Positions 55,818 to 64,000 of a stretch of 64,000 nt of DNA are shown here, piece after piece. The notes beneath the pieces were generated by a model, which did no database searches, was not told the DNA's origin, and worked only from the letters and a program-made list of their open reading frames with translations. Both the position numbers and the translations under genes were made by a program. The stretch is from VXNE01 sp963665455 (GTDB taxonomy: Bacteria > Pseudomonadota > Gammaproteobacteria > Pseudomonadales > Azotimanducaceae), in NCBI GenBank assembly GCA_963665455.1, contig OY762279.1, positions 5,208,001 through 5,272,000 of the forward strand. The letters run 5' to 3'. Numbering within the stretch: position 1 is the stretch's first letter; the number at the start of each line of letters is the position of its first letter.

Positions 55818-56236
55818 CAGCGTTGCCGCGGGGTTCCAGGCGGCGCCGGCACCTCGGGGCCGCCGGCACCAACGGCCCGGTCGATGAGCGCGTCGATGCG
55901 CGGGCCGGACTCGATGAGGTCGTCGTAGTGGAAGCGCAGGCGCGGCGTGGTCCGCAGGTTGCTGCGTCGGGCGACCTTCGAGCGCAGGTAGCCGGACGCG
56001 TGGTCCAGGGCCGCCACCAGCGACGCGCGCTCGGCTTCCGATTGCGCCGCGAGCGAACTGACGTAGATGTCCGCCCGGCTCATGTCGCGGTTCACCCGCA
56101 CGTCCGTCACGCTCGTCATGCGGATGCGCGGGTCGCGCACGTCCGATAGGAGGACGCCCGCAAGCTCGTCCCGCAGATAATCCGCCAAGCGCAAGTCGCG
56201 GTCGGCGTTGCGCGGACCCGTGCTCGACAAGCCCAT
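55817..56236 (-). CDS. rbfA: Ribosome-binding factor A
   Basis: 139 residues. Late 30S maturation and cold-adaptation factor with a single KH-type fold. Conserved parts are RLADYLRDELAGVLL, DPRIRMTSVTDVRVNRDMSRADIYVS and LRTTPRLRFHYDDLIESG. The ATG overlaps the infB stop by one base; a GTG one codon upstream (56239) is an equal alternative. A Pro-rich C-terminal tail follows the domain. Confidence 0.93.
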   Translation of the reverse strand: MGLSSTGPRNADRDLRLADYLRDELAGVLLSDVRDPRIRMTSVTDVRVNRDMSRADIYVSSLAAQSEAERASLVAALDHASGYLRSKVARRSNLRTTPRLRFHYDDLIESGPRIDALIDRAVGAGGPEVPAPPGTPRQR

Positions 56237-58794
56237 CACAACGCCCGGGCAACTTCCCGGGCCTCAAAGACTTCGATGCGGTCCCCGACGCGGACGTCGT
56301 TGTAGTTGCGCACGCCGATACCGCATTCCAGGCCGTTGCGCACTTCGCCGACGTCCTCCTTGAAGCGCCGCAGCGACTCCAGCTCGCCCTCGAAGATGAC
56401 CACGTTGTCCCGCAGCACCCGGATCTTCTTGTTTCGCGCCACCGCGCCGTCCACGACCATGCAACCCGCGACCTGTCCGAACCGGGGCGAGCGGAACACG
56501 TCGCGCACTTCCGCGGTGCCCACAATCTCCTCGCGCACTTCCGGCGCCAGCATGTCCTGCAGGATCATCTTGATGTCGTCGAGCAACTCGTAGATGACGC
56601 TGTAGTAGCGGAGATCCATGCCCTCGCGCTCGATGACCGCCTTGGCCTTGGTGTCCGCCCGGACGTTGAAGCCGAAGATGGCGGCCCCGTAGGTCATCGC
56701 GAGGGCGGCGTCGGACTCGGTGATGCCGCCGACCCCGGAGCCGAGCAGGTTCACCGCGACCTCGTCGTTGCCAAGATCGGCGCATGCTTGGGAGATGGCC
56801 TCGAGGGATCCGCGGACATCCGCCTTCAACACGAGCTTGAGCACGCGCTTCTCGCCCTGCTTCAGGTTCGCGAACAGGTTTTCGATCTTCGCCGCCTGCT
56901 GCTTGGCGAGCCGCTGCTCCTGGCTGCGGGTCGCGCGCAGGTCGGCGAGTTCCCTGGCACGCCGCTCGTCGGCCACCGCGGCGAAGTCGTCCCCCGCCTC
57001 CGGGGTTCCGTTCAACCCGAGGACCTCGACCGGCACGGAGGGACCCGCCTCGGCCACCGGGTCGCCCCGTTCGTTGAGCATCAAGCGCACCCGGCCAAAG
57101 CGTTCGCCGGCGATCAGCACGTCGCCCCGGCGCAAGGTACCGTTCTGCACCAGCACCGTCGCGACCGGACCGCGGCCCCGGTCGAGCCGCGATTCCACCA
57201 CGATGCCGCGGCCCGGCACGTCCCGCGCCGCGCGTAGCTCCAACAACTCCGCCTGTAGATTGATGCTCTCGAGCAGGTTGTCGATGCCCTGGCCCGTCTG
57301 GGCCGAGACCTCGATGAACTGGGTGTCGCCGCCGAGTTCCTCGGGGATCACGTCGAGGGCGACGAGTTCGTTGCGGATGCGCACCGGATCGACGCCCTCG
57401 AGGTCCATCTTGTTGATGGCGACGATGATGGGCACCCCGGCCGCCTTGGCGTGCTGGACGGCTTCCTCCGTCTGGGGCATGACGCCGTCGTCTCCGGCGA
57501 CGACCAGGATGACGATGTCCGTGGACTTGGCGCCGCGGGCGCGCATGGCCGTGAACGCGGCGTGGCCGGGGGTATCGAGAAAGCTGATGTCGCCGTGCTC
57601 GGTCGAGACCCGGTAGGCGCCGATGTGCTGCGTGATGCCGCCGGCCTCCCCGGCCACGATGCGGGAATTGCGGATGTAGTCGAGGAGCGACGTCTTGCCG
57701 TGGTCGACGTGGCCCATCACCGTGACCACCGGGGAGCGGGGCTCCATCTGCCCCTCGATCCTGAGCGTCTCCTCGTGCTCGTGCTCCACCTCGTCGGCGA
57801 CCACCAGCTTGACCTTGTGTCCCATCTCCTCCACGAGAAGCGACGCCGTATCCTGGTCGAGGGTCTGGTTGATGGTGGCCATGACGCCCATGTCCATCAG
57901 GGTCTTGATGACCTCGCCGGCCTTCACGCTCATGCGCCGCGCGAGTTCGCCGACCTGGACGGCCTCGCCCAACTCGACCTCGCGTTGAATCGACTCCTGG
58001 GGACGCTCGAACTCGCCGCCCCGGGTTTCCACCGAGATGCGGGAGGGCGCCCGGCGCCGCACGCGCTGGGATCGCCGGTTCATGGAGAGTTCGCCGCGAC
58101 GACGCGCACCGAACCCCGGCTCCTTCGCCCGCTCGCGCTCCTTGCTCCGGTCCTTGGCCCGCTTGCCGCCCCGTTCCTTGGCCTGCGCGGCGGCCTGGGC
58201 GCGGGCCGCCGCGTCGGTGGCGGACTTCTCCTGGGTCTTCGCCTGCTCGGCGCGGCGCGCCTCCTCTACCTGCTTGCGGAGTTCCTCCTCCCGCCGCTGC
58301 GCCTGGGCCGCTTCCTCCTTGGCGCGCTCCCGCTCGAGCTCCGCCTGCTCTTCCGCCTTGCGGGCCGCGAGGCGGCGAACGTCTTCCTCCGCGCTCTTGC
58401 GCGCGAGGTCCTGCTCGCGGATGCGCTCCGCCTCCAGTTCGGCCTGCCCGAGCGCCGGCGGTGCCGTCACCGCAGCCTCGGTCTCCGCCTCCGCCTTGGG
58501 AGCGGCCCTGACATAGGTGCGGCGGCGCTTGCTCTGTACCTGGACGGCCCGGCCACCGCGCCCCTGGCCCACCTTCAAGGTCGTCACCGAGGTGCGCTTC
58601 AGCGTGATCCGGCTGGGCGCGCTGCGCGTTTCGCGCCGATGGTTCAGGAAATCGAGCAGGCGTTGCCGCTGCTGATCCGTCACCGGTTCGTCCTCGGCCT
58701 GCTGCGGCAGGCCGGCCTCGTGCATCTGCTGCAACAGCCGGTCCGCCGAAGCGCCGACCGAGGCCGCGAGTTGCTTGACGGTTACCTCGCTCAT
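56236..58794 (-). CDS. infB: Translation initiation factor IF-2
   Basis: 852 residues. GTPase that brings initiator tRNA to the 30S subunit. The N-terminal IF2N domain (VTVKQLAASVGASADRLL) is followed by a highly charged Ala/Arg/Glu coiled region, a second IF2N-like part (SVKAGEVIKTLMDMGVMATINQ) and the G domain: GHVDHGKTS, DTPGHAAF, NKMD. C-terminal domains end in VGDRIEVFEAREV. Its start overlaps the nusA stop (ATGA). The initiator tRNA it binds is encoded in the same block upstream. Confidence 0.97.
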   Translation of the reverse strand: MSEVTVKQLAASVGASADRLLQQMHEAGLPQQAEDEPVTDQQRQRLLDFLNHRRETRSAPSRITLKRTSVTTLKVGQGRGGRAVQVQSKRRRTYVRAAPKAEAETEAAVTAPPALGQAELEAERIREQDLARKSAEEDVRRLAARKAEEQAELERERAKEEAAQAQRREEELRKQVEEARRAEQAKTQEKSATDAAARAQAAAQAKERGGKRAKDRSKERERAKEPGFGARRRGELSMNRRSQRVRRRAPSRISVETRGGEFERPQESIQREVELGEAVQVGELARRMSVKAGEVIKTLMDMGVMATINQTLDQDTASLLVEEMGHKVKLVVADEVEHEHEETLRIEGQMEPRSPVVTVMGHVDHGKTSLLDYIRNSRIVAGEAGGITQHIGAYRVSTEHGDISFLDTPGHAAFTAMRARGAKSTDIVILVVAGDDGVMPQTEEAVQHAKAAGVPIIVAINKMDLEGVDPVRIRNELVALDVIPEELGGDTQFIEVSAQTGQGIDNLLESINLQAELLELRAARDVPGRGIVVESRLDRGRGPVATVLVQNGTLRRGDVLIAGERFGRVRLMLNERGDPVAEAGPSVPVEVLGLNGTPEAGDDFAAVADERRARELADLRATRSQEQRLAKQQAAKIENLFANLKQGEKRVLKLVLKADVRGSLEAISQACADLGNDEVAVNLLGSGVGGITESDAALAMTYGAAIFGFNVRADTKAKAVIEREGMDLRYYSVIYELLDDIKMILQDMLAPEVREEIVGTAEVRDVFRSPRFGQVAGCMVVDGAVARNKKIRVLRDNVVIFEGELESLRRFKEDVGEVRNGLECGIGVRNYNDVRVGDRIEVFEAREVARAL

Positions 58795-60398
58795 GCCCGG
58801 TCGATTCCCTCGCCATCGAGTGCCGCGGCCTGCGTTTCGGAAGCCGTCGCCGCGAGATCCGGCGCGCCGGACGTCTCGTCGTCCGATGCCTCCTCGTCCT
58901 CGAACCAAGGCGCCCGGGCGGTCATGATGAGGGCGCTGGCCCGCTCCTCGCCGATGGACTCGTCGATGTCGAGCAGATCCGGCGTCGCCAGTTCGGCCAG
59001 GTCCTCCATCGTCACGACGCCGTTGCCCGCCAGGGTGTATGCGAGGTCCCGGTCCATGCCCTCCATGTTCAGCAGGTCCGGTGCGGGTTCCCCCTCGGCG
59101 AGCAGGCCGCCCGAGGCGATCGCCTTCGTCAGCAGCGCGTCCTTGGCCCGCTGGCGCAGTTCCTCGACGATCTCCTCGTCGAAGCCGTCGATCGCGTGCA
59201 GCTCCTCGATGGGAACGTAGGCGACCTCCTCCACGGTCGTGAAGCCTTCCTCCGCCAGCACCGCGGCGACGTTCTCGTCGACCGACAGGGTCTCCATGAA
59301 GTCCTCGATGTAGGAGAGCGCCTCTTCCTCCTGCTGCCGCGCGGCGTCCTCCTCCGTCATGATGTTCAGTTCCCAGCCCGTGAGCTGGCTGGCGAGGCGG
59401 ACGTTCTCGCCCTTCTGTCCGATGGCCTGCGCGAGGTTGTCCTCGGCGACCGCGATGTCCATGGTGTGGGTGTCCTCGTCGAGGACGATGCCGGCCACCT
59501 GCGCCGGTTGCATGGCGTTGATCGCGAGCTGCGCCGGATTCTCGTTCCACGGCACGATGTCCACCCGCTCGCCGGCCAACTCTCCGGAGACGGCCTGAAC
59601 GCGCGAGCCGCGCATGCCCACGCAGGCGCCCACGGGATCGATCCGGCCGTCGTTGGTGTACACCGCGATCTTGGCGCGCGAACCGGGATTGCGGGCGGCG
59701 GCCCGAATCTCGATCACGTCCTCGGCGATCTCGGGCACCTCCACCTTGAACAGTTCGATGAGCATGGCGGGGGTGGTGCGGCTCAGGATGAGCTGTGGTC
59801 CCCGGGCCTCGGGCCGCACCTCCACGAGCAGGGCGCGCAGCCGATCACCGACCCGGAAGGTCTCGCGCGGAATCATGCTGCCGCGCATCAGGATCGCCTC
59901 CGCATTGCCGCCGAGGTCCACGATGACGGCATCCCGCGTCACCTTCTTGACGCTGCCGCCCACGAGTTCGCTCACCCGGGGGAGGTACTTCTCAAGCACC
60001 TGCGCCCGTTCCGCCTCCCGGACCTTCTGGGTCAGCACCTGCCGGGCCGCCTGCGCGGCGATGCGCCCGAACTCGACGGATTCGACGCCGATCTCGTGAA
60101 AGTCGCCGATCTCCAGGGCCGGATTCCGCTCCTTCGCCGCTTCGGGCGTCAGCTCGGCATCGGGATTCGGCATCTCGTCCTCTTCGAGCTCGCGCTCCGG
60201 GTCGATCACCTCCCAACGGCGAAACGTCTCGTAGTCACCGCTTTCGCGGTCGATGGCGACGCGAAACTCCGCATTCTCCTGGTAGCGCTTCTTGGTGGCG
60301 GTGGCGAGCGCCGACTCAAGGGCGTCGAAGATCACCTCCTCCGGCACGCCCTTCTCGTGCGAAAGCGACTCGACCACTACGAGGATTTCCTTGCTCAT
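58791..60398 (-). CDS. nusA: Transcription termination/antitermination factor NusA
   Basis: 535 residues. An N-terminal RNA polymerase-binding domain (MSKEILVVVESLSHEKGVP), an S1 domain (GGSVKKVTRDAVIVDLGGNAEAILMR), two KH domains (DPVGACVGMRGSRVQAVSGEL; AIGQKGENVRLASQLTGWEL) and two C-terminal acidic helix-hairpin-helix repeats, present as in E. coli. An acidic Ala/Glu/Asp tail extends the end. It is cotranscribed with rimP and infB; hairpin terminators ahead of rimP are plausible targets of NusA feedback. Confidence 0.97.
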   Translation of the reverse strand: MSKEILVVVESLSHEKGVPEEVIFDALESALATATKKRYQENAEFRVAIDRESGDYETFRRWEVIDPERELEEDEMPNPDAELTPEAAKERNPALEIGDFHEIGVESVEFGRIAAQAARQVLTQKVREAERAQVLEKYLPRVSELVGGSVKKVTRDAVIVDLGGNAEAILMRGSMIPRETFRVGDRLRALLVEVRPEARGPQLILSRTTPAMLIELFKVEVPEIAEDVIEIRAAARNPGSRAKIAVYTNDGRIDPVGACVGMRGSRVQAVSGELAGERVDIVPWNENPAQLAINAMQPAQVAGIVLDEDTHTMDIAVAEDNLAQAIGQKGENVRLASQLTGWELNIMTEEDAARQQEEEALSYIEDFMETLSVDENVAAVLAEEGFTTVEEVAYVPIEELHAIDGFDEEIVEELRQRAKDALLTKAIASGGLLAEGEPAPDLLNMEGMDRDLAYTLAGNGVVTMEDLAELATPDLLDIDESIGEERASALIMTARAPWFEDEEASDDETSGAPDLAATASETQAAALDGEGIDRA

Positions 60399-60423
60399 GC
60401 GCTGCCTGCTCCGGGGCCACCAG

Positions 60424-60879
60424 TCAAAATCGCGGCACGAGCCGCGTCCGCCGAATCTGTTCGACCGGGACGGCCACGGCGGCACCATCGGCTTCCACGA
60501 CGACTTCTCCCGCGGACGCCTCCGTCAGGCGCCCCACGACCTTGCGCATCCCCTCGAACGGGAACCTTAGGCGGACGTCCACGTCCTCGCCGACATAGGC
60601 CGCGTACTGCTCCGGCTTGAACAACACCCGGTCGAGCCCCGGCGAGGAAACCTCCAGGGTGTAGTCGCCGCGGATCGGTGCCTCGACGTCGAGCACGCCG
60701 GAGAGCTGATGGCTGACGCGCTCGCAGTCGTCCACCGTCACGCCCTCCGGCGCGTCGATGTAGACCCGCAACATGGGCGGCCGGCCGGCGGGGAAGTACT
60801 CGACGCCCCACAGCTCACAGCCGAGCCCTTGTACCGTCGGTGCGAGCAACTGTTCCAGTTCCCTTTCCTTCCTGTTCAC
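60424..60879 (-). CDS. rimP: Ribosome maturation factor RimP
   Basis: 151 residues from GTG (VNRKERELEQLLAPTVQ), which matches the family start and length. An ATG at 60906 would add nine residues, and the frame is open to 61041. Conserved parts are GCELWGVEYFPAG, MLRVYIDAPEGVTVDDCERVSHQLSGVLD and the SSPGLDRVLFKPEQY motif. First gene of rimP-nusA-infB-rbfA-truB-rpsO-pnp on this strand. Confidence 0.92.
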   Translation of the reverse strand: MNRKERELEQLLAPTVQGLGCELWGVEYFPAGRPPMLRVYIDAPEGVTVDDCERVSHQLSGVLDVEAPIRGDYTLEVSSPGLDRVLFKPEQYAAYVGEDVDVRLRFPFEGMRKVVGRLTEASAGEVVVEADGAAVAVPVEQIRRTRLVPRF

Positions 60880-60937
60880 CCGGCCCGTCCACCGGTTCGT
60901 TCGCATTCGGTCCGGCCGGCGCGTTTCCGGCACATAC

Positions 60938-60961
60938 AAAAAATGGGCGAACCCGCCCATT
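60938..60961 (-). terminator. Intrinsic terminator in the rimP-nusA leader
   Basis: On the minus strand an 8-bp stem AATGGGCG/CGCCCATT with a 4-base GGTT loop is followed by six T residues, about 60 bases upstream of the rimP start. This is a classic intrinsic terminator inside the presumed leader. With the second hairpin at 61071-61094 it forms a tandem pair between the initiator tRNA and rimP. Confidence 0.75.
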
Positions 60962-61070
60962 CCCAAACCGCCGCCGACCGCGTCAGGTCCTACTAAGGGG
61001 CGGGCAGGACCGCCGTCCACTGACGCGGCGCCTGCAGCCACCCTTCACGGCCGGCATGCCCGATGTTGCG

Positions 61071-61094
61071 AAAAGGCCCCATCCGGGGCCTTTT
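61071..61094 (-). terminator. Strong intrinsic terminator after the tRNA genes
   Basis: Perfect 10-bp stem AAAAGGCCCC/GGGGCCTTTT with a 4-base loop, 10 bases downstream of the initiator tRNA 3' end. The A-run and T-run make it usable on both strands. It likely ends the secG-tRNA transcript while allowing some read-through to rimP. Confidence 0.85.
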
Positions 61095-61103
61095 CCTTCA
61101 ACT

Positions 61104-61180
<77 letters not shown>

Positions 61181-61312
61181 TCAGTAAGCGCGGAATTATA
61201 TCCCACAAATCCGCTAGCGCAATCGCCCGAACGCCTCCAGAAACCCCTCGGGAACCCCGCCGGAACCTCCCATTGGGGCCACGTTCGCGGGCCGTCGGAC
61301 GCATCTGGATGT

Positions 61313-61399
61313 TGGTGCCGAAGAGAGGACTCGAACCTCCACGGGCGTCAGCCCACTACCCCCTCAAGGTAGCGTGTCTACCAATTTCACCACTTCGGC
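61313..61399 (-). tRNA. tRNA-Leu (GAG)
   Basis: 87 nt with encoded CCA and the long variable arm of a class II tRNA. The anticodon stem CTACC/GGTAG closes loop TTGAGGG, giving GAG. The acceptor GCCGAAG pairs with CTTCGGC and the discriminator base is A, as in leucine tRNAs. It lies just downstream of secG on the same strand. Confidence 0.96.
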
Positions 61400-61436
61400 G
61401 TGGGTTCCCGGCGCGACGGGGCGGGAAACCGGCCCG

Positions 61437-61817
61437 TCACACGTCGGGGATGTCGGAATCTACCGGTTCCTGCTCCCCTGTCAACAGCGGCGCGTCGGTC
61501 TCTTCGTCCTGCTGCACGGGCGTTTCCTGAACGGTGACGGGCAGGGTGGGCATGCCATCGCCCCGCAGGCTCGCCGCGCGTTCCTTGGCCGCGTAGGCGA
61601 GCCCGAACGTGATGACGAAAAAACCGATGGACAGCCACACCGTGAGCTTCATCAGGAACGATGCGCCACCCGCCGCGCCGAACACGGTGTTGGCGCCGCC
61701 CGAACCGAACGCGGCACCGATGTCCGCGCCCTTGCCCTGCTGCAGGAGGATGAGCGTGGCGAGCGCGATGGCGTTCGCCACCAGTAGAATCAGCAATATC
61801 GTCTCGAATGTTCCCAT
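61437..61817 (-). CDS. secG: Preprotein translocase subunit SecG
   Basis: 126 residues. Two membrane helices (ILLILLVANAIALATLILLQ and LTVWLSIGFFVITFGLAYA) flank the conserved QQGKGADIGAAFGSGGANTVFG loop. An acidic tail of about 40 residues follows. Stimulates protein export with SecYE. Downstream of tpiA and upstream of the tRNA pair, the usual gammaproteobacterial order. Confidence 0.94.
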   Translation of the reverse strand: MGTFETILLILLVANAIALATLILLQQGKGADIGAAFGSGGANTVFGAAGGASFLMKLTVWLSIGFFVITFGLAYAAKERAASLRGDGMPTLPVTVQETPVQQDEETDAPLLTGEQEPVDSDIPDV

Positions 61818-61829
61818 GTATCCCTCAAC

Positions 61830-62546
61830 CTACTCGCCGGTGCGTTCCGCCGCCTCCGCGATCTTGCCGAAGCTCGCCGGGTCCAGGGAGGCACCACCCA
61901 CCAAGCCGCCGTCGATGTCCTCTTCGCGGAACAGTGCCGCCGCGTTCTCCGGCTTGACGCTGCCGCCGTAGAGCACGCGCAGCGACGGTTCGCCCAGCGC
62001 CTCGCGGATGACCGCGTGCATGCCCTGGGCCTGCTCCGGCGTGGCCGTCTCGCCGGTGCCGATGGCCCAAACCGGCTCGTACGCAACGATGGCCCGGGCC
62101 GCCGTCGCGGTCCCGAACACCGCGTCGAGCTGCTTCAACACCACGGCCTCCGCGCGCCCGGCGCGTCGCTCCCCAAGCGTCTCGCCGACACAGAGTATCG
62201 GCACGAGGCCCGCCCGCCGCGCCGCCGCATGCTTCGCGGCCACGATGCGGTTGTCCTCGCCGTAGAGTTGCCGGCGCTCCGAGTGGCCCACCAAGGCATG
62301 GCTCACCCCGAGTTCGGCGGCCATCTCCGCGGCCACTTCGCCCGTGAACGCCCCGGCGGACTCCGCATGGACATCCTGAACGCCCACCCCGAGCACCGGC
62401 CACCGCCGCACCGCCTCCGCCAAGTAGATGGCCGGCGGGAACACCAGGGTCTCGACGTCCGCGGCAAAGGTCCACTCGGCGAACGCGCCGAGCAACGCCC
62501 GCGAACCATGCATCTTCCAGTTTCCAGCGACGATGGGTCGGCGCAT
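61830..62546 (-). CDS. tpiA: Triosephosphate isomerase
   Basis: 238 residues. Interconverts dihydroxyacetone phosphate and glyceraldehyde-3-phosphate. Active-site Lys is in VAGNWKMHG, the electrophilic His in LVGHSERR, the catalytic Glu in AYEPVWAIGTG (loop 6) and the phosphate loop in LYGGSVKPEN. Slightly shorter than the usual 250. A 12-base gap separates it from secG. Confidence 0.97.
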   Translation of the reverse strand: MRRPIVAGNWKMHGSRALLGAFAEWTFAADVETLVFPPAIYLAEAVRRWPVLGVGVQDVHAESAGAFTGEVAAEMAAELGVSHALVGHSERRQLYGEDNRIVAAKHAAARRAGLVPILCVGETLGERRAGRAEAVVLKQLDAVFGTATAARAIVAYEPVWAIGTGETATPEQAQGMHAVIREALGEPSLRVLYGGSVKPENAAALFREEDIDGGLVGGASLDPASFGKIAEAAERTGE

Positions 62547-62672
62547 CTCCCTTTCACCGCCGGGCGCGAGGGGCGCAATGGTATAGCCGCGTCAGCGAGT
62601 TGCAAGCGATGTCTGGGGAAGCGGGTCGGGGAAAGCGGCGGTTCACGGAGACGGGCGGGATGCGAACCCCCC

Positions 62673-64000
62673 CTACGCCGGCGCCCCTGACTCCGATGCC
62701 CGGACCACGTCCGCCAGCGCGTTCGCATGGCCCGCGACCAGGTCGGGATCATCCCCCTCCACCATCACCCGCACGACCGGCTCCGTGCCCGACGGACGAA
62801 TGAGGACGCGGCCCCGGCCGTCGAGCTGCGCCCGGATGTCGCCGAGTGCCTGAGCCACCGCCCCGCATCCGCTCACGCTGTCCGGATCCCCGGTCGCCAC
62901 GCTGACGATGGACTGCGGCAGTTTCGTCATGCCCGTCTTCAAGTCCGCGAGCGGCTTGCCGGTCTCGATCATCGGCACCAGCGCCTGCAACGCGGAGACG
63001 ATGCCGTCCCCGGTCGTCGTCAGGTTCGAGCACACGATGTGCCCCGAGGACTCCCCGCCCAGGGGCCAGTTCCGGTCGTGCATCGCCTCGAGCACGTAGC
63101 GGTCGCCCACGTCGGCCCGGGCGAAGGGGATGCGGGCTTGGCGGAAAGCCCGTTCGAGCCCGAAGTTGGTCATGACGGTGCCGACGACGCCGCCATTCAG
63201 GCGGCCCGTCCGCGACCAGTGGGTGGCGATGATGTAGAGCAACTCGTCGCCGTCCACGATCTGGCCGTCGCCGTCCGCCATGATGACCCGGTCGCCGTCG
63301 CCGTCGAGGGCGATGCCCACGTCCGCGCCCGCGTCGACCACCGCCTCCGCCATCGCCTCGGGATGGGTCGAACCGCAGCCCTCGTTGATGTTCATGCCGT
63401 TCGGCTCCGCGCCGATCACGGTGACGTCGGCGCCGAGTTCCGAAAACACCCGGGGGGCCACCGCGTAGGCCGAGCCGTTGGCGCAGTCGACGACGACCTT
63501 GAGCCCCCGCAGCCGGAACCTGCGGTCCACGGTGCCCTTGCAGAACTCGATGTAGCGTCCCCGCGCGTCGTCGAGCCGCTCGACCTTGCCGAGTTCGCTC
63601 GACCGCACCGTCACCAAGGGCGCCTCCATCTGCTGCTCGATGGCGAGCTCCATCTCGTCGGGAAGCTTGTTGCCCCGGGAGTCGAAGAACTTGATGCCGT
63701 TGTCGTCGTAACGATTGTGCGAGGCGCTGATCACGATGCCCGCGTCCGCGCGGAAGGTCCGCGTCAGGTAGGCGACCGCCGGGGTGGGAATCGGGGTCAG
63801 CAGGCGCACGTCCACCCCCGCCGACACCAGACCGGCCTCCAACACGGACTCGAGCATGTAGCCGGAGATGCGCGTGTCCTTGCCGATCAGCACGAGGCGC
63901 GAACCGCCGGACGCGAACACCTTGCCGACCGCCCAGCCGAGGCGCAGACAGAACTCCGCCGTGATCGGCGGCTCGCCGACGCGGCCCCGGATACCGTCCG
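62673..64000 (-). CDS. glmM: Phosphoglucosamine mutase, 5' end beyond the window
   Basis: About 443 residues visible; the frame continues to the window edge with DGIRGRVGEPPITAEFCLRLGWAVGKV, so only roughly ten N-terminal residues are missing. Converts glucosamine-6-P to glucosamine-1-P for cell-wall and LPS precursors. The phosphoserine loop is ISASHNRYDDNGIKFF, the magnesium loop DGDGDRV, the sugar loop GGESSGH and the phosphate-binding loop RPSGTEPVVRV. It precedes tpiA as in Pseudomonas. Confidence 0.96.
   Translation of the reverse strand, partial: DGIRGRVGEPPITAEFCLRLGWAVGKVFASGGSRLVLIGKDTRISGYMLESVLEAGLVSAGVDVRLLTPIPTPAVAYLTRTFRADAGIVISASHNRYDDNGIKFFDSRGNKLPDEMELAIEQQMEAPLVTVRSSELGKVERLDDARGRYIEFCKGTVDRRFRLRGLKVVVDCANGSAYAVAPRVFSELGADVTVIGAEPNGMNINEGCGSTHPEAMAEAVVDAGADVGIALDGDGDRVIMADGDGQIVDGDELLYIIATHWSRTGRLNGGVVGTVMTNFGLERAFRQARIPFARADVGDRYVLEAMHDRNWPLGGESSGHIVCSNLTTTGDGIVSALQALVPMIETGKPLADLKTGMTKLPQSIVSVATGDPDSVSGCGAVAQALGDIRAQLDGRGRVLIRPSGTEPVVRVMVEGDDPDLVAGHANALADVVRASESGAPA

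Noticed and set aside
56264..58816. 850-codon open frame on the same strand as infB in another frame
   Set aside because: Low-complexity Arg/Gly/Ala product and complete overlap with infB domains; no start context or family resemblance.
57451..59220. 589-codon open frame on the + strand opposite infB/nusA
   Set aside because: Antisense shadow created by high GC and the biased codon use of infB; composition is Leu/Arg/His/Gly-rich without motifs, while the opposite strand encodes clear IF-2 and NusA.
59196..60620. 474-codon + strand frame opposite nusA and rimP
   Set aside because: Covers two real genes antisense and their junction; product lacks recognisable domains.

Overview
The window is one high-GC chromosomal segment, almost fully coding, from a gammaproteobacterium. 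Two conserved gene blocks support that placement. One is dksA-gluQRS-(cbrB position)-pcnB-(folK position)-panB-panC-pgi-acs-pnp-rpsO-truB-rbfA-infB-nusA-rimP-tRNA-secG-tpiA-glmM, which follows the Pseudomonas order gene by gene. The other is the argH/hemC-hemD-hemX-hemY, lysA-dapF-xerC-yigB and rho/trxA neighbourhood. Several expected members are missing (CbrA kinase, FolK, PanD, DUF484), so this is a relative with its own rearrangements and not a Pseudomonas itself. No rRNA, CRISPR array, prophage or complete insertion sequence was seen.

Layout. 1-8.7 kb: two large secreted multidomain proteins on the + strand. One combines a metzincin-type protease, calcium-binding repeats and internalin-like leucine-rich repeats. 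The other has a carboxypeptidase-regulatory-like domain and a separate HExxH site. Both carry two copies of the same roughly 225-residue module. 8.7-14.1 kb (-): argH, then a translationally coupled lptM-lysA-dapF-xerC-yigB set. 14.2-18.1 kb (+): hemC-hemD-hemX-hemY, linked by overlapping start/stop codons. 18.1-21.0 kb (-): rho, trxA, hemB. 21.2-28.6 kb: a small membrane protein, an LLM-class oxidoreductase, a two-subunit molybdenum hydroxylase, an ABC-F ATPase, grxD and rnt. 28.6-31.7 kb: an accessory patch with a small orphan gene, a 275-bp inverted-repeat element just upstream of argG, a broken Rpn-type nuclease and a NYN-domain protein. 32-41.4 kb: a divergent PRPP synthetase, yceH, nth, an enolase-superfamily dehydratase, a DUF3604 protein with a small zinc-finger partner, a TPP-dependent 2-hydroxyacyl-CoA lyase type enzyme and a qmcA-nfeD pair. 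41.6-52.2 kb (+): dksA to acs. 52.2-64 kb (-): pnp back to glmM, which runs off the window.

How the genes work together. Most genes are core functions: lysine and arginine synthesis, haem synthesis, pantothenate, glucose-6-phosphate and acetate metabolism, and a transcription/translation/RNA-decay block. In that last block initiator tRNA, NusA, IF2, RbfA, TruB, S15 and PNPase lie head to tail. Two strong hairpin terminators stand between the initiator tRNA gene and rimP-nusA-infB.

The least ordinary content is: the paired module-sharing secreted proteins; an orphan CbrB-like regulator whose receiver lacks its phospho-acceptor and whose AAA+ domain lacks GAFTGA; a close array of five hairpins between a nucleoside kinase gene and panB; and the 275-bp palindromic element upstream of argG.
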